From Siphonodentalium dalli (taxonomy: Eukaryota; Mollusca; Scaphopoda; Gadilida; Siphonodentaliidae), in assembly GCA_032622095.1 (NCBI GenBank), contig CP136063.1, forward strand, positions 7,733,814 to 7,797,813: 64,000 bases of DNA. Direction: 5' to 3'. Within the stretch, counting starts at the first letter, position 1. Every line of letters begins with the position of its first letter. Positions 33,052 to 45,189 of the stretch are shown here, one piece after another. A program made the position numbers and the translations under genes. The notes below the pieces were generated by a model. The model saw nothing but the letters and a program-made list of their open reading frames with translations. It was not told the DNA's origin and made no database searches.

Positions 33052-33892
33052 ATTATACTTCCATGGTGTAACCAAGGAAGTATATTGTTTTTCTACTGCG
33101 GCCGTTTTCTGTTTAATTGGAAATACTCAGAAACTAATGGGAGGAGGACCGCGAAATCTCTAGCGAATGAAGGCATCTAAGGTCTACTAAAAATAATGGT
33201 ATCCGGATGTTGGTCCAATATCTTTTGACAGAGTCATGGCCCTTTTTCGATTATTTTTCATTATTATTATTATACTGGACACTTTTGCAACCCTTATTAC
33301 TCGAAAAGTAACAGGAGTAGCACACTAAAACTTGGTACGTATCTTGGGATCAAAGAGTTGTATGCCATCATCGCATAACGAATATTGTCCGCGTTTTCCC
33401 CGAGGAGTTATCTCCCTTTATCTGAAAAAAATGTCATTTGATTATCTCGGAAATTATAAGGAGCAGAGCATCGAAAATTGGACCGTATGCACATCTCGAT
33501 ATGCCCTACTGCCCACGGGCATCAGAACTTGTGTCCGCGCTTTCCCTGAGGAGTTACCGCCCATAGTTGGCAAACCTCTATTTGATTGTACTATGTTGTC
33601 CTCTTGTATCATTCCAGATAACTGCATGTGATTTTCATAGTCGTGTTGACCGTTGTCAGAGAAGGAAAATTTGACAGGGTCGGACATATATTTTGACACT
33701 GGGGTGGGGGGCAAATTTTTTGAAAAATAAAATTTTGATTGACATTTATATATTTAAGTTTATGTATTTCCCGAACGAAAACAAACTCATACCGGACAGG
33801 ATTTTTGAAATCCGAGAAGAAATGCAAGAGTTACGGGCCCTCAAAGTTTGCAATTTGGGCCCATGTGCTTGTGATCACATCTCCTCCGAAGA
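33052..33892. repeat. Direct duplication, copy 1
   Basis: Nearly identical to 34771-35550. I saw only a handful of substitutions and one indel of about 64-70 bp present here (about 33670-33738) and absent there. It begins at the hairpin ATACTTCC...GGAAGTAT (33055-33083). The 99-codon frame at 33332 is repeated in copy 2 and shows no domain. Confidence 0.9.
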
Positions 33893-34610
33893 TATCGAAC
33901 ATAGGATGTCATCTGATACGCCAATGTGTGCGGACTGAAGAGGGCACGCGGTGGGCTAAATTTTGCCAGTGTCGGTTCATTATTGTGGGTCTGGGGAGGG
34001 GTGGTCCGTGGTACCAATTTGTAATTCTTCTCGGAATCAGATGAAACTTGGAATCTAACATCTGCAACATCAGCCGATCTAGAAAGTGAAAACAATTCGA
34101 AAATCCATCAAAAACTAACAGAATTGCGGCCCCTCAAACTTTGCAATTTTGGGCCCGTGTGCTTGATAACACATCTCCTCCGAAGATATCGAACATAGGA
34201 TGTCATCTGATACGAAAATGCGTACGGACTGAAGACGGCACGCGGTGGGCCAAATTTTTTCAGTGTCGGTTTAGTATTGTGGGTCTGGGGAGGGGTAGTC
34301 CGTGGTACCATTTTTTAATTCTTCTCGGAATCGGATTAAACTTGGAATATAACATTTGCAACATCAGCCGATCTGGAAGCTGAAAACAGATCGTAAATCC
34401 GTTGAAAAATGGCGGAGATTTTGGCCGTCCAAGTTTTAATTTGGGCCCATATGCTTTCCAATAATCAAAGTGTTATCCGTCTCCAAATCAGATTAAATTG
34501 ATACTATGCAATCTATGTTAGCAGCAAATCACAAAAATGGAAACAATTTTAAAATCCGTTGGAAACTAACGGAGTTACGGGGCCTCAAACTTAGCATTTT
34601 GTGCCAGGGG
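33826..34610. repeat. Tandem repeat of about 293 bp, two good and one partial unit
   Basis: CCTCAAAGTTTGCAATTT...CACATCTCCTCCGAAGATAT...GGCACGCGGTGGGC...AACATCAGCCGATCT starts at about 33839 and again at about 34132. A diverged part follows at about 34400-34600 (GGAGTTACGGGGCCTCAAAC). Confidence 0.8.
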
Positions 34611-34770
34611 TTGATGTTTTCCCAATCCCGTCACCCAATTTCGAGGCAGGGGTGGGGTCACGTCCAAACACTTGAGATCAACCTACATATGTTAGGACAA
34701 CATATAATCACCATACTTTATATTTTACGTCCATAAACTGCGATTCATTTCACTCATGATTGTTCCTATT

Positions 34771-35550
34771 ATTATACTTCCATGGTGTAACCAAGGAAGT
34801 ATATTGTTTTTCTACTGCGGCCGTTTTCTGTTTAATTGGAAATACTCAGAAACTAATGGGAGGAGGACCGCGAAATCTCTAGCGAATGAAGGCATCTAAG
34901 GTCTACTAAAAATAATGGTATCCGGATGTTGGTCCAATATCTTTTGACAGAGTCATGGCCCTTTTTCGATTATTTTTCATTATTATTATTATACTGGACA
35001 CTTTTGCAACCCTTATTACTCGAAAAGTAACAGGAGTAGCACACTAAAACTTGGTACGTATCTTGGTATCAAAGAGTTGTATGCCATCATCGCATAACGA
35101 ATATTGTCCGCGTTTTCCCCGAGGAGTTATCTCCCTTTATCTGAAAAAAATGTCATTTGATTATCTCGGAAATTATAAGGAGCAGAGCATCGAAAATTGG
35201 ACCGTATGCACATCTCGATATGCCCTACTGCCCACGGGCATCATAACTTGTGTCCGCGCTTTCCCTGAGGAGTTACCGCCCATAGTTGGCAAACCTCTAT
35301 TTGATTGTACTATGTTGTCCTCTTGTATCATTCCAGATAACTGCATGTGATTTTCATAGTCGTGTTGACCGTTGTCAGAGAAGGAAAATTTTGATTGACA
35401 TTCATATATTTAAGTTTATGTATTTCCCGAACGAAAACAAACTCATACCGGACAGGATTTTTGAAATCCGAGAAGAAATGCAAGAGTTACGGGCCCTCAA
35501 AGTTTGCAATTTGGGCCCATGTGCTTGTGATCACATCTCCTCCGAAGATT
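34771..35550. repeat. Direct duplication, copy 2
   Basis: Starts ATTATACTTCCATGG, 1,719 bp after copy 1, and ends at CTCCTCCGAAGAT. Differences from copy 1 include T for G in CTTGGTATCAAAG and T for G in GCATCATAACTTG. At AAGGAAAATTTTGATTG the 64-70 bp present in copy 1 are missing, with AAAATTT microhomology at the join. Confidence 0.9.
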
Positions 35551-36806
35551 CATATTATGCTACACGCGAAACGGAGATGACTTTTGGGAAATCCAGAGTC
35601 CAAAACGGATCCAAATCGACCTGTCCCAGAAAAGTCGTTCATTTTGTTTTCACTTTTTGAAAAAGGCTCCAATATTTCAACAAAAACTTTTGGACATAGA
35701 ACATTATTTTTTTCTCAGTCAAGTGAAAAGAGCTCTTCAAAATAATTCCGCTTATATATATATAATATATTATCTATATATACGCCAAAAAATTGTCACT
35801 CCCCTCTCTCCTTCATCCCCATCCCCCGTGGGATGGAACCTACCTCCGATTCGATTCACCCGTCTTGCCGCGGGCCAGTCTCAATCCTCTACCAGAGAAC
35901 TGATAGAACGCCGTCGAATTCCAACAATCATTTCCAGAGTGGTATATTGGTATGAGTTCATATCGGAGCCGTTATAAAGCAAATAACTTGGATTTTAATA
36001 TAAACCCACCTATTCGTAAATTGTGTAGCCCATGGTGTGTGGTAAATTATAATTTTATCGTGTATAGTGTGTCATGAGCTATCTGCGTGCGTGCATTTCA
36101 CTTTTGTATTTTCTTTCGCATCTTCAACGCATTGCATATCATATACAACCAAACAAAATACAAACATTACATTAATTTGATCAAACAAACCTTCGTTGTA
36201 CGGTGTATATTTCTACTAACGTAATGACGACGTATAGCCAATTATTCCATTTGCGATAACAACGATAAACACATAGAAACATGCAAACATCATCATTTTC
36301 GTAAGAACAATTTGTATATTGTTATAAACCGTAGTATACTGCTGATAGACATTCAATTATTTCCGTCAGTATATGTCTGCTGAATTGGAAATGACTCCTT
36401 TTATACTTTCGCAAAATAAAACACCACTGATAGTTTCGTTCACCGTCATTTAAGTATTGTCAAAAAGCAAACGTGAAACAACCGCTCATTATTCCTACCA
36501 TAAAGGAATCTACTTATAGAGAACGCTCTTTTCTGTTTGATTACGTTCGAACTCTTTGTGTGTTGTTGTTAATCACTCATTATATTCTTCGGACCGAACG
36601 TTCATTAAGCGCGCTTCATGTTATATATGCGAAAACCGACCCACGTGTTTATTGTTTTATATCCGATTCAATAACACATCGACGTTTATATTCTAGTTAT
36701 TTATCGAATATAAAAAGCATCTTTACATTATCTTTAGTTTGGTATTATTCGTATTTGATGATTAAAATACACCAAAGCATGTTAAAAAAAAAAAAAAATA
36801 GTAGAT
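35551..36806. other. No gene seen; AT-rich DNA
   Basis: A TA-rich tract lies at 35752-35781. The 128-codon plus frame at 36473 runs through the antisense of the tRNA-like sequence and ends in its complement, so I do not accept it. Confidence 0.4.
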
Positions 36807-36888
36807 ACTTTGACGGGATTCGAACTCACGTCGCAATAAAACACAAACTGAAGGTTTGACGCTCTCACCACTCGGCTACGCACTGCGC
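36783..36888 (-). pseudogene. tRNA-like sequence (class II, Ser/Leu-like) with T-run terminator
   Basis: Read on the minus strand, TAGCCGAGTGGT is a good box A and AGTTCGAATCC a good box B, about 45 nt apart. The body (about 36807-36888) is followed by a run of about 15 T (36784-36798), a strong Pol III terminator. The acceptor stem pairs poorly (only about three of seven pairs) and the T stem has a mismatch, so this is more likely a pseudogene or SINE head than a working tRNA. The anticodon loop reads around CTTCAGT, which makes the identity ambiguous. The long spacer before the T arm fits a class II tRNA. Confidence 0.6.
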
Positions 36889-36984
36889 TGTTAATTTATA
36901 AGAAAATATATTAGTATTAAATATATAGGCATATAACTGTGTATATTTAAACTTTATATCCAAACTGATTGAAATGCGTGACTA

Positions 36985-37264
36985 TATATACCCCTTTCCG
37001 CTATACGGGGAACGGGAAAATGCACCTATTCTTCCCAACAAATCCAAACGGGCTAATTAAAGAGCAAGGTAATGCCGTAGCAGGTACATTTGGATATTCT
37101 ATTCAAGCCACCCCCCCCCAAATCTTGACAGCTATACTTTAAAAGTAACCTACCCAACGGAGAATGCAAGATGGGGTGGGTTGAGACTTTTGGTAAATTC
37201 CACCGAAAATCTAAAGTGCCATTTCCGAATTTTCAGATGGATCGGTTTACTTGTGACATTGCTA
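36985..37264. repeat. Interspersed repeat, copy 2, left part
   Basis: Matches the reverse complement of 32370-32610 (GGTGGGTTGAGACTTTTGGT, AAATTCCACCGAAAAT, CGGTTTACTTGTGACATTGC). It is cut at ...GCTA by the Helitron-like insertion. Confidence 0.75.
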
Positions 37265-37716
37265 TCTACTACATATTTTGGGACTTCTGTCTGTTTGTCT
37301 GTTAGGTATGGCCAGGAAAACAGCCGGACGGATTTCGACGAAACTTGATATCTAGGGATACTTTTGTCCGGGGAGTGCTTTTGACCCCGACCTGGTCATG
37401 ACTTTAAAAATGGTCAATTCAATGTCAAATCGTGTAAAACGGATGGATTTCCACGAAATTTGATACCTATGGGTACGTTTGTCCGGGGAGTGTTTTGGTC
37501 CGGTAAAACTATGTCCCCGACCTGACCTTGACCTTTAAAATGGTCAAATCAAGGTCAAATCGCGCCTTTCGACGGGATTTTGATGAAATTGATACCTAGG
37601 GATAATTTTGTCGTGGGAATGTTTTACACGGGTCAAGTCGAGCCCCCGACCTGACCTTGACCTTCAAAATTGTCAATAGGGAAAACAGCACGGACGAAGT
37701 CTGGTCACCCTGCTAG
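37265..37716 (+). mobile_element. Helitron-like non-autonomous element, both ends resolved (452 bp)
   Basis: The 5' end is TCTACTACATATTTTGG. The 3' end is CACCCTGCTAG, preceded by the hairpin CGGAC-GAA-GTCTG (37691-37703, one G-T pair) 13 bp upstream. It sits between A (37264) and T (37717) with no target duplication. Copy 1 at 32095-32640 shows the joined, empty site. The body has three units on ACCTGACCTTGACCTT and GGATTTCGACGAAACTTGAT. No coding capacity. All diagnostic features of Helitrons are present except the enzyme. Confidence 0.9.
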
Positions 37717-38075
37717 TATAATATAAATATTTATACTTAAGTAGTCTATCACTAACCTAATTGTAGCCCCAAATCCAAACGTGCTAATAAAGATCTAGTT
37801 TAATGCAGAAGCATGTACGTCGGTATACTGTAGGTACGCCTCCAAGATGTATGCTCAGCGGAGAGCTTGCGTCGGGTGGGTTCAGACTTGGCAAATTCCA
37901 CCACAAACAAATGTGGAAAATTACTTAAAAAATAAAACTTTGAGACAACAATTTGTTGACGTGGTCAAAAGTATCCAGGTGCAACTTTCGAACGATTGTA
38001 TAAGTTTTAGAGTGGACCGTTTAATCCTGGTAGCGCGTAACATTGTTAACGGGTGAAATATATTACTCAAATTAA
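37717..38075. repeat. Interspersed repeat, copy 2, right part
   Basis: Continues the reverse match to copy 1: ATACTTAAGTAGTCTATCAC, CCCCAAATCCAAACG, CGGTATACTGTAGGTACGCC, GTGGACCGTTTAATCCTGGT and GTTAACGGGTGAAATATATT. Confidence 0.8.
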
Positions 38076-39315
38076 TATGATTTGCACCCTTTTGATATAT
38101 ATACAAGCCGATTACTCTATAATCAGACACACCAAATTTCGTGACCGTTGAACAGGATTTGGGCATCCAGGGGAGCGGTTATAATTAGCCATAAAATGTG
38201 TCCCTACTGAATACAAATGAACTAATTGGCTGGGTGAATGGTGACTCAGTTGGTCAGGACCATGATGCATTAGACAGTCATTAATCATCATGACATAAAC
38301 CTTTGGAGTATATTTAATATTTAGAAATGTCAATGCAAGTCCACCATCGGATCATTAAGCACCAATATGAATTCGAATTAAGAGGAATACACATATACGC
38401 ATAACACTCACATGGGATGGGATGGGATACCATGGAAGTATATCTGATTCCATGGAATCTGACCTCTAGTTATAGGATGTTCTTGTACGTTGAGCATACA
38501 GGTAGGTTTCATATTTGCCAGTTACAACCCTTCTTTGACTTGGAAATTTGTGATTGAGGATTTGGAGGGTTCGGATGTATATTGTGGGACATTCGTTTGA
38601 CCCCGTCCTTCACAGTGCAAGTTTTGTCTTCACTCTTTTCAGAGTTTTGGCCCTTTGCCAGTTATGACCTTGTGTTAGACTGAGAGAAGTGCCCCATTAT
38701 TACTTTATTTTCACTCTAAATATAGCCAAACATTGAGCGTTCCCTGTCTTATATTCCACTATAGTACAAGAAATCTCAATCATGCCGCCATTATACTGAA
38801 CAAATGACAGAATTATTTTTGATACATGTGTAGCATGCCTTTAAATCCGACAAGAGTACATGTAAATCATTATTCATGATTTTCATTAACTCATTTTCGA
38901 CATTTTGATTCTTGTAAAAGCTCCTGACTTGCTGTAGAAATTCTAAAGCATTTGCCTAAAGTGATATCTTATCAGTTGTATGTATTTCAATTACTGCTAC
39001 TGCAAATGAGAATTATGAATATATAATTGCAATTTCATTTAATTCCTGGCGGTAGTTTACCGTTTATTGTGAAAATATGACAATATATAACAACACTTGT
39101 CACTATAGTCTACACATTGCAGTGTGAGTGAAATTATGAATTATTGACAAAATTGAAAATCATGTATTTCTATCAACTGGCGAAGGAAATACCGGTATGA
39201 GTTTGTGCTATAAATTAGTACACAAGCACTTGAACACGAAATCGTGTGGGACTGGTTGAATTGACCTGCGATATGATGGATCACATCCATCCTCAAGCTA
39301 CTTTTGCCATTTAAC
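38076..39315. other. No gene seen
   Basis: A short GGGATGGGATGGGATA tract lies near 38415-38430. GAGTTTGTGCTATAAATTA (39198) resembles 20126. No exon is supported. Confidence 0.4.
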
Positions 39316-39575
39316 CCTTTCATACTGGTGCAGCATTAAAGATAATGTGCCTGTGCACACTCTTGTACATGTATACATGTACAAATATATGCATGTCTCT
39401 CATGGTGAGCCTCGCATATAAAAGTGCACTGGTTTACAATGTTAAGGCAAATGTTGTTAGGCCAATGTCTTTTCTTATATACGCGAGGCTCCCAATGGGA
39501 GACTCCCATATATAAGTGTGCATTGGACCAAGTTTTTCGCAAAATTTCATTGAACTCTAGTCATGATAAGGTTAA
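39316..39575. repeat. Diverged copy of the hAT-MITE core with hairpin module
   Basis: GGTGCAGCATTAAAGAT, CACTGGTTTACAA and GGCCAATGTCTTTTCTTATA match 27738-27915 in order. The stem GGCCAATG...CGAGGCTCCCAATGGGAGAC...CATTGG (39463-39526) is still recognisable. Confidence 0.65.
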
Positions 39576-41689
39576 TGGCATTTTTCTGATGTGCAGGGGT
39601 AGACATGCTTGAGACCCCGTCACAGTTTAATTCACACCAGTTTCTCAGGTTCTGTTATTTTACGGAGTTCGAACTCATAGTCCTGATAGATGTACATGTA
39701 GATGGTGATTTATGAACTGAGTTTAGAACCACATAATTGGTGGGAGGGGTTCTGGTTTTGACCCCCCCTAACTTTGGTATTCAGTGGAAAATCTGTTGTA
39801 ACTAGACCAACAAATGGCCACATTTATAATATTTCTAACTTTATGAACTTGAAGTACCAGTTGTAAAATGATTCAACCATGTGAGATTGAAGCCACAGGA
39901 ACATCCATGTTGGTCGGTTGATAAAGGTTTATCGTTATTTCAGCTGCCGTGCCATGTCACAACATCAGTTTTACCGGTTGAATGATCACATAAATAGTTA
40001 ATTGCCCCACCCCACCAAACGGGCACCCATGTTGTTCAGCTTTGGTTCGTTAATTAAGCTAGCTTATGTTCATATTACGGCATTGCTTTATATAAATTCC
40101 TGACATTCTTCTAATTCCACTTCGGGCGCTCGCCGGCCGAAAGTGACAAAATGGGTGACATTAAATTTGTTGCACGCCAAAATTTAACAACGAAATGTCA
40201 CATTAAGGTGCTCTCCAAAAGAGACAAAAACGACATATCATGCGATATATGTCGCTTTTGGCGCACAACTTATGTCACATGTTTGTTTTGCCTTCGGTAC
40301 TCGCCAGAAGCGCCATTATGAATTGGCCCGAATAAGTATCCAACTGACCGTACATTCTATATTGGTTACTATGGCTTTTTCTACGGCATCGCATTTTGCC
40401 GTAGCTTATTTCGAGGGCTGAGTTAACTATACACAAAACAATACTGTTATTTCAATTAATAGATTGTTTACGGTTTATACAACAAGTTGTTCACTGACCG
40501 CCATTCGCGATTGCATTATCAATTAAAAAACTAAATAAAATTCATACAAATATCGAATAAATAATAGGGTCTAACCGCGAACACGGGGTGGTAAGAGTTG
40601 GCAGTGACAAAATGGTGGTCAAACTCAGTAAGGGATCGATTAATTAGATAATGTTGACCGATGGGTCATGTTGTTGCGGAGTTCGCTACATATCTAATTA
40701 TATGTGACTGTTTCTGAGACTGAGTATAGCGTCGCCATACATGTGCATGTTTCCGGGTGTGATGTGTACCCACTACATTGTAGTATGACTCAAGAAATGA
40801 AGCGCACATGTCACACGTGAGTGACTTGGCAATTTCACACCTGAGCCTGGACAATTTCAGACCAAAATAAGTATGCCAATTCAAATGTTTTACTTTTACA
40901 TAAATTTGAGTGGTAACGTTACATGTAACTCCTATTTTCCTTTCTGTCTTAAAATGAGAGACCAGATTCGCATCATTCAGATGGTTGAAATTACACGTAC
41001 TTGAAAAGCTCGTATGACATAACTGTATAGTACCGGTATAATGAGAATATGAATGCGATATTATCCACAAAACTCTTTGTGTGAGATCAGCGTTTGTTTA
41101 TATACTGGTACAGCACATATAGAGTGTGCGATAATCAAAACACTCAATTCTTTTGGGAGAGTGATTCACAGTGACCAATTGAACACCGACATCATACTAT
41201 TTGTATCTTGATAACTATCTTCTCTTTCTCAATACCACTTCCTCTCTCTCTGCACTCAGTGTCACTCCAGCATTATCCATCTCTCTCTATATTCTGTCTT
41301 CGCAATGTATATATCCTAATTTATTGTATATAATGTGTTATCGGATCTAAATACTTATGAATACTGCGTAACACTATGTATGCTCTTCAGTAATGGAGGT
41401 AATAAACACATATTGTTTAGTATTTTGCTTATCACACACTATTTACGTACTGTACAACAGGTTCTGCAACATATTTGGTGTGTTTACATAACACGGCGTA
41501 CAAACTTAACAATTTCATACTGTTTATGCACTGTTTATGTGGGTGAACCACAAATTGATCTATAATAGCCCGATCGGGCTAACAGCCTAAATTAACCGAT
41601 CAGTCTTCACACTACAGTGCTCACTGTTGTAAGAGGGGAACAATTTCTTGACTTTTGAAATTCGGTTTGCTTTAATATTTGTATAGTTA
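39576..41689. other. No gene seen; mixed AT-rich DNA
   Basis: Holds a CT-rich stretch near 41215-41300 and a short inverted match around ACGACATATCATGCGATATA (about 40229). Frames at 40666-41070 (minus) and 41335 (plus) have no domain resemblance. Confidence 0.35.
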
Positions 41690-44060
41690 TGTTTATTTAT
41701 TACTCAGTTTGCGATTTATCTTAAAGATGTTTGTGATTTATTGCAAAGTTGTTATGCGATTTATCGCTAAGGTTTTCTCACCTTATCCCATATGCATGCT
41801 GGCTGTGAAATACCGATCGGTCTATTTTATCCCGACCGTTCTATTACAGATCGATTGGTGGCTCATCCTGACCTGTTGAATATATAATTTATGTTTTTAC
41901 GGTTCCAGCCCATTAGTGCCAAAATATAAAGATATATCTGCGATATTTATTATGCAATTTATTGTAAAGTAGTTTGCGATTTATTGAGGTATTATAGATC
42001 GATTTGTAGTTCACCCAGACCTGTTTAAGATGTCTAATTTATAATGTTTGTATGGTCCAAGCTCATTAGTTCCAACGCAAATATCAAACATCCAAGTACT
42101 AGTTGTTTATGATATATCGCCTGTATTTTTGTGATTTATCGCATGTTGTTTTGCAATGTATTGTAAAGTAGTTTCTGATATATCGCCAGTATTTTTGTGA
42201 TTTATCGCATGTTGTTTTGCAATTTATTGTAAAGTTGTTTCTGATATATCGCCAGTATTTTTATGATTTATCGCATGTTGTTTTGCAATGTATTGTAAAG
42301 TAGTTTCTGATATATCGCCAGTATTTTTGTGATTTATCGCATGTTGTTTTGCAATTTATTGTAAAGTTGTTTCTGATATATCGCCAGTATTTTTATGATT
42401 TATCGCATGTTGTTTTGCAATTTATTGTAAAGTAGTTTATGATATATCGCCAGTATTTTTGTGATTTATCGCATGTTGTTTTGCAATTTATTGTAAAGTA
42501 GTTTCTGATATATCGCCAGTATTTTTGTGATTTATCGCATGTTGTTTTGCAATTTATTGTAAAGTAGTTTCTGATATATCGCCAGTATTTTTGTGATTTA
42601 TCGCATGTTTTTATGCAATTTATTGTAAAGTAGTTTCTGATATATCGCCAGTATTTTTGTGATATATCGCATGTTTTTATGCAATTTATTGTAAAGTAGT
42701 TTGTGGTTTATTGAGCTATTATGAGTATTTAAATGTGTTCTTATATCGAATAGAAGTGTGAAATCTATCTTCAATGACATTTACCCATTGTATGTTCAAA
42801 AGCTACCTATGGCAATATGACTAGCAAGAGAATCAGTTCAAAATAGATAGGTTTTCAAAGTGATATACTGATATCATGAGAACCCGGTATCATCAGAACC
42901 AGGACACACACATTGGCCCCGGTGAGAATGGGCATCCCATTCTACAGGATTTCATTAATAAAATAAAATATTTAACCATATTCTGTTAATCATACTACAA
43001 TTACAATTTAAAAAATACAGTTCTTCTTTGAAAAGGGTTCCCACAAGTCTGACATTCTTAAATTCAAGGCTCTTCATCATGAAAGGGTTAATTGATTTTA
43101 TTCCTAAATAGACAATTTTTGTTGTAATTAGTTCCGACCCTCCGGGTTTGGTATTTTGTCTCATAAATGCTCCACATAGTTTTGATTACTCTGACTACTG
43201 GTGGTATACTAGCACCTCCCATAAATCCTGAATAACAGAGTGAGGGGTGAATCATGAGTACCGGTTAAAAGAAATATAGGATACAAGCCATGGTTATTTC
43301 ACACTATTATAAATATGAAAATGTTTACATTTTTGCTGAAGTATTGTCCATAACTTCAGCTCACCAAGAAGTATGAGACTGAATTATATCAAAATATGTC
43401 ATTTTGACAAAGAAATAATCAAAATTAAAACAATTTGATGCTCAATGACAATCACGATTGATGGATCACCCAAACCTGTTTAAGATGTCTGATTTATAAT
43501 GTTTATACGGTTCAAGCCCATTAGTGCCAACGCGTAAAATATCTCTGCGATAAATCACAAACCTTGGCGATAAATCTCCAACATCTTTGCAATAAATCAC
43601 AAAGTATAATCACCAAGAAGTTTGAGAGTTATCATAAAGATGTTTGAAATATATCGCAAAGGTTTGTGAGTTATCACAAGTTTTTTTGTGATTTATCGCC
43701 AAGTTGTTTTGTGATTAATCACAAATGTTTGCGCCCCATATCCCACAAGCATGCTGCTGTGAAAGACCGGTCGGCCTATTTTAGCCCGACCGTGCTATTA
43801 TAGATCGATTGGTGGTCCTCCCAGATTTTTAATTTTTGTTTATACGGTTTGAGCCAATTAGTGTCAACGGATAAAATATATATTCGATAAATCATAAACC
43901 TTTGTGATAAATCGAAAACATTTGTGATAAATCTCATATATGAAATATAATTCGCCAATTGTTCGCGATTTATTGAAAAGTAGTTTGTGAATGATCACAA
44001 ATATGTTTGTGATGTATTGCAAAGTTGTTTTGTTATTTATCGCAAAGTAGTTTGCGATTC
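41690..44060. repeat. Satellite field of a self-complementary 22-bp monomer
   Basis: Monomers of the form TTTGCGATTTATCGCAAAGT occur at 41700-41780, 41930-41985, 43540-43720 and 43880-44060, in both orientations (GCGATAAATCACAAAC reads inverted). They alternate with four copies of a longer segment: GATCGATTGGTGG, GACCTGTTTAAGATGTCT, ACGGTTCAAGCCCATTAGTG (about 41840, 41995, 43455, 43800). Together they form a composite repeat of about 2.4 kb around the 66-bp array. Confidence 0.8.
42111..42704. repeat. 66-bp higher-order tandem repeat, nine units
   Basis: GATATATCGCC restarts at 42111, 42177, 42243, 42309, 42375, 42441, 42507, 42573 and 42639, exactly 66 bp apart. Each unit divides into three 22-bp variants, centred on GATATATCGCCAGT, GATTTATCGCATGT and CAATTTATTGTAAAG. 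So 66 is three diverged monomers amplified together. The units differ by few substitutions, such as TTGTTTTGC against TTTTTATGC in the last two. Confidence 0.95.
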
Positions 44061-45185
44061 GATATCTGGAATCCAGAAAAAGAGACGAGAAATGTTTCAT
44101 CCACACGAATGCTTTGATTTACTCTGTGTAAAGTCGTGACCACAGACACATACATATACATGCAGATAATGCAAAAACGTTGCCCGACACTAGCATACTG
44201 CTGTGTGCATGTACTTGATAATCATTGGTATGTCGTTTGAAGTACACGAAGGAAGGTGCGTCAATACCATGTTATCATCACGCATTGTCCGATAGTACAT
44301 AAGATAGTATGCATATTGTTATATGTGTTCCCGTATCTAGGATAAACTTCCTTTCCCTCGTGATAGTAATGATATGGTTAATTGTACAGATAAGCACAGT
44401 ACGCCGATATGTAAATGGTATAGTGTAAGAACACACATTGTCAAGCATAAGTAACAAGATCATATTCTTAATTGGTTATGACTGGTAGCAACCATTGTAT
44501 GAGGGAGGGAGAATCAAACCAGTATCATCCTATATTAGACAATATTATGGTACACGTCATAGACAAGGGTATCATGGTATATCAGACCGTATCTGGACGC
44601 ACGATACACCATACGTTGAAATAACTACTCGTGTCGAGAAATACAGAGACACTCCCATTTAGACCACCGAACAACCCAGATAAGATCGTCGACCTACTGT
44701 GCTTACCGGCAGAGACTTAAACAATATAAAAGTTATCAAATCTTCTGGACTTCATTTGTTCCTATACACGGCCAATTCTACCTTCAGCACTTGGTTACGG
44801 GACAGCATCATATAGTATCCATCTGAGGATGTCATGCTTTTAATGTCATCGATTGAAACATTCCTGTGATCTGACTTTACGATAGTATAGCTATAGTTGT
44901 TGTGTTAGTTAGACAACCAACGCTGCCTGCTATTGTTCAGATAATGCACAACGGTGCAGGAGACTAAAACGTGTTCATTGTATGGTAGGATGGTAAGCCA
45001 GTGTACATACCTCGTTGTCACCACGAATCGGGGGATATAATTCTTTTATCATACATCTTAGAATTATTGAGTAGCTAACGGCTTCCTGAATTAGGTATCG
45101 ATCACCACAATGTAATATTTTGTCCCGAGTTGTTCAATCTCTGATGGAAACCGTGACAATTGCGTGACATATAAAATGGATCCAT
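44061..45185. other. No gene seen
   Basis: No array, palindrome or supported exon was found. Frames on the minus strand (44278-44463) lack domain content. Confidence 0.4.
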
Positions 45186-45189
45186 TAAT

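Noticed and set aside
33332-33631. 99-codon frame present twice (also 35051-35350)
   Set aside because: The conservation is explained by the recent DNA duplication; there is no domain and no coding-style substitution pattern to judge from so few differences.
36473-36859. 128-codon frame
   Set aside because: Its end is the antisense of the tRNA-like sequence and a poly-A run encodes the Lys stretch; no homology is recognised.
41335-41565. 76-codon frame with LLITHYLRT similar to a peptide in the frame at 36473
   Set aside because: The short resemblance is weak and both are AT-rich non-coding repeats; not enough for a gene call.
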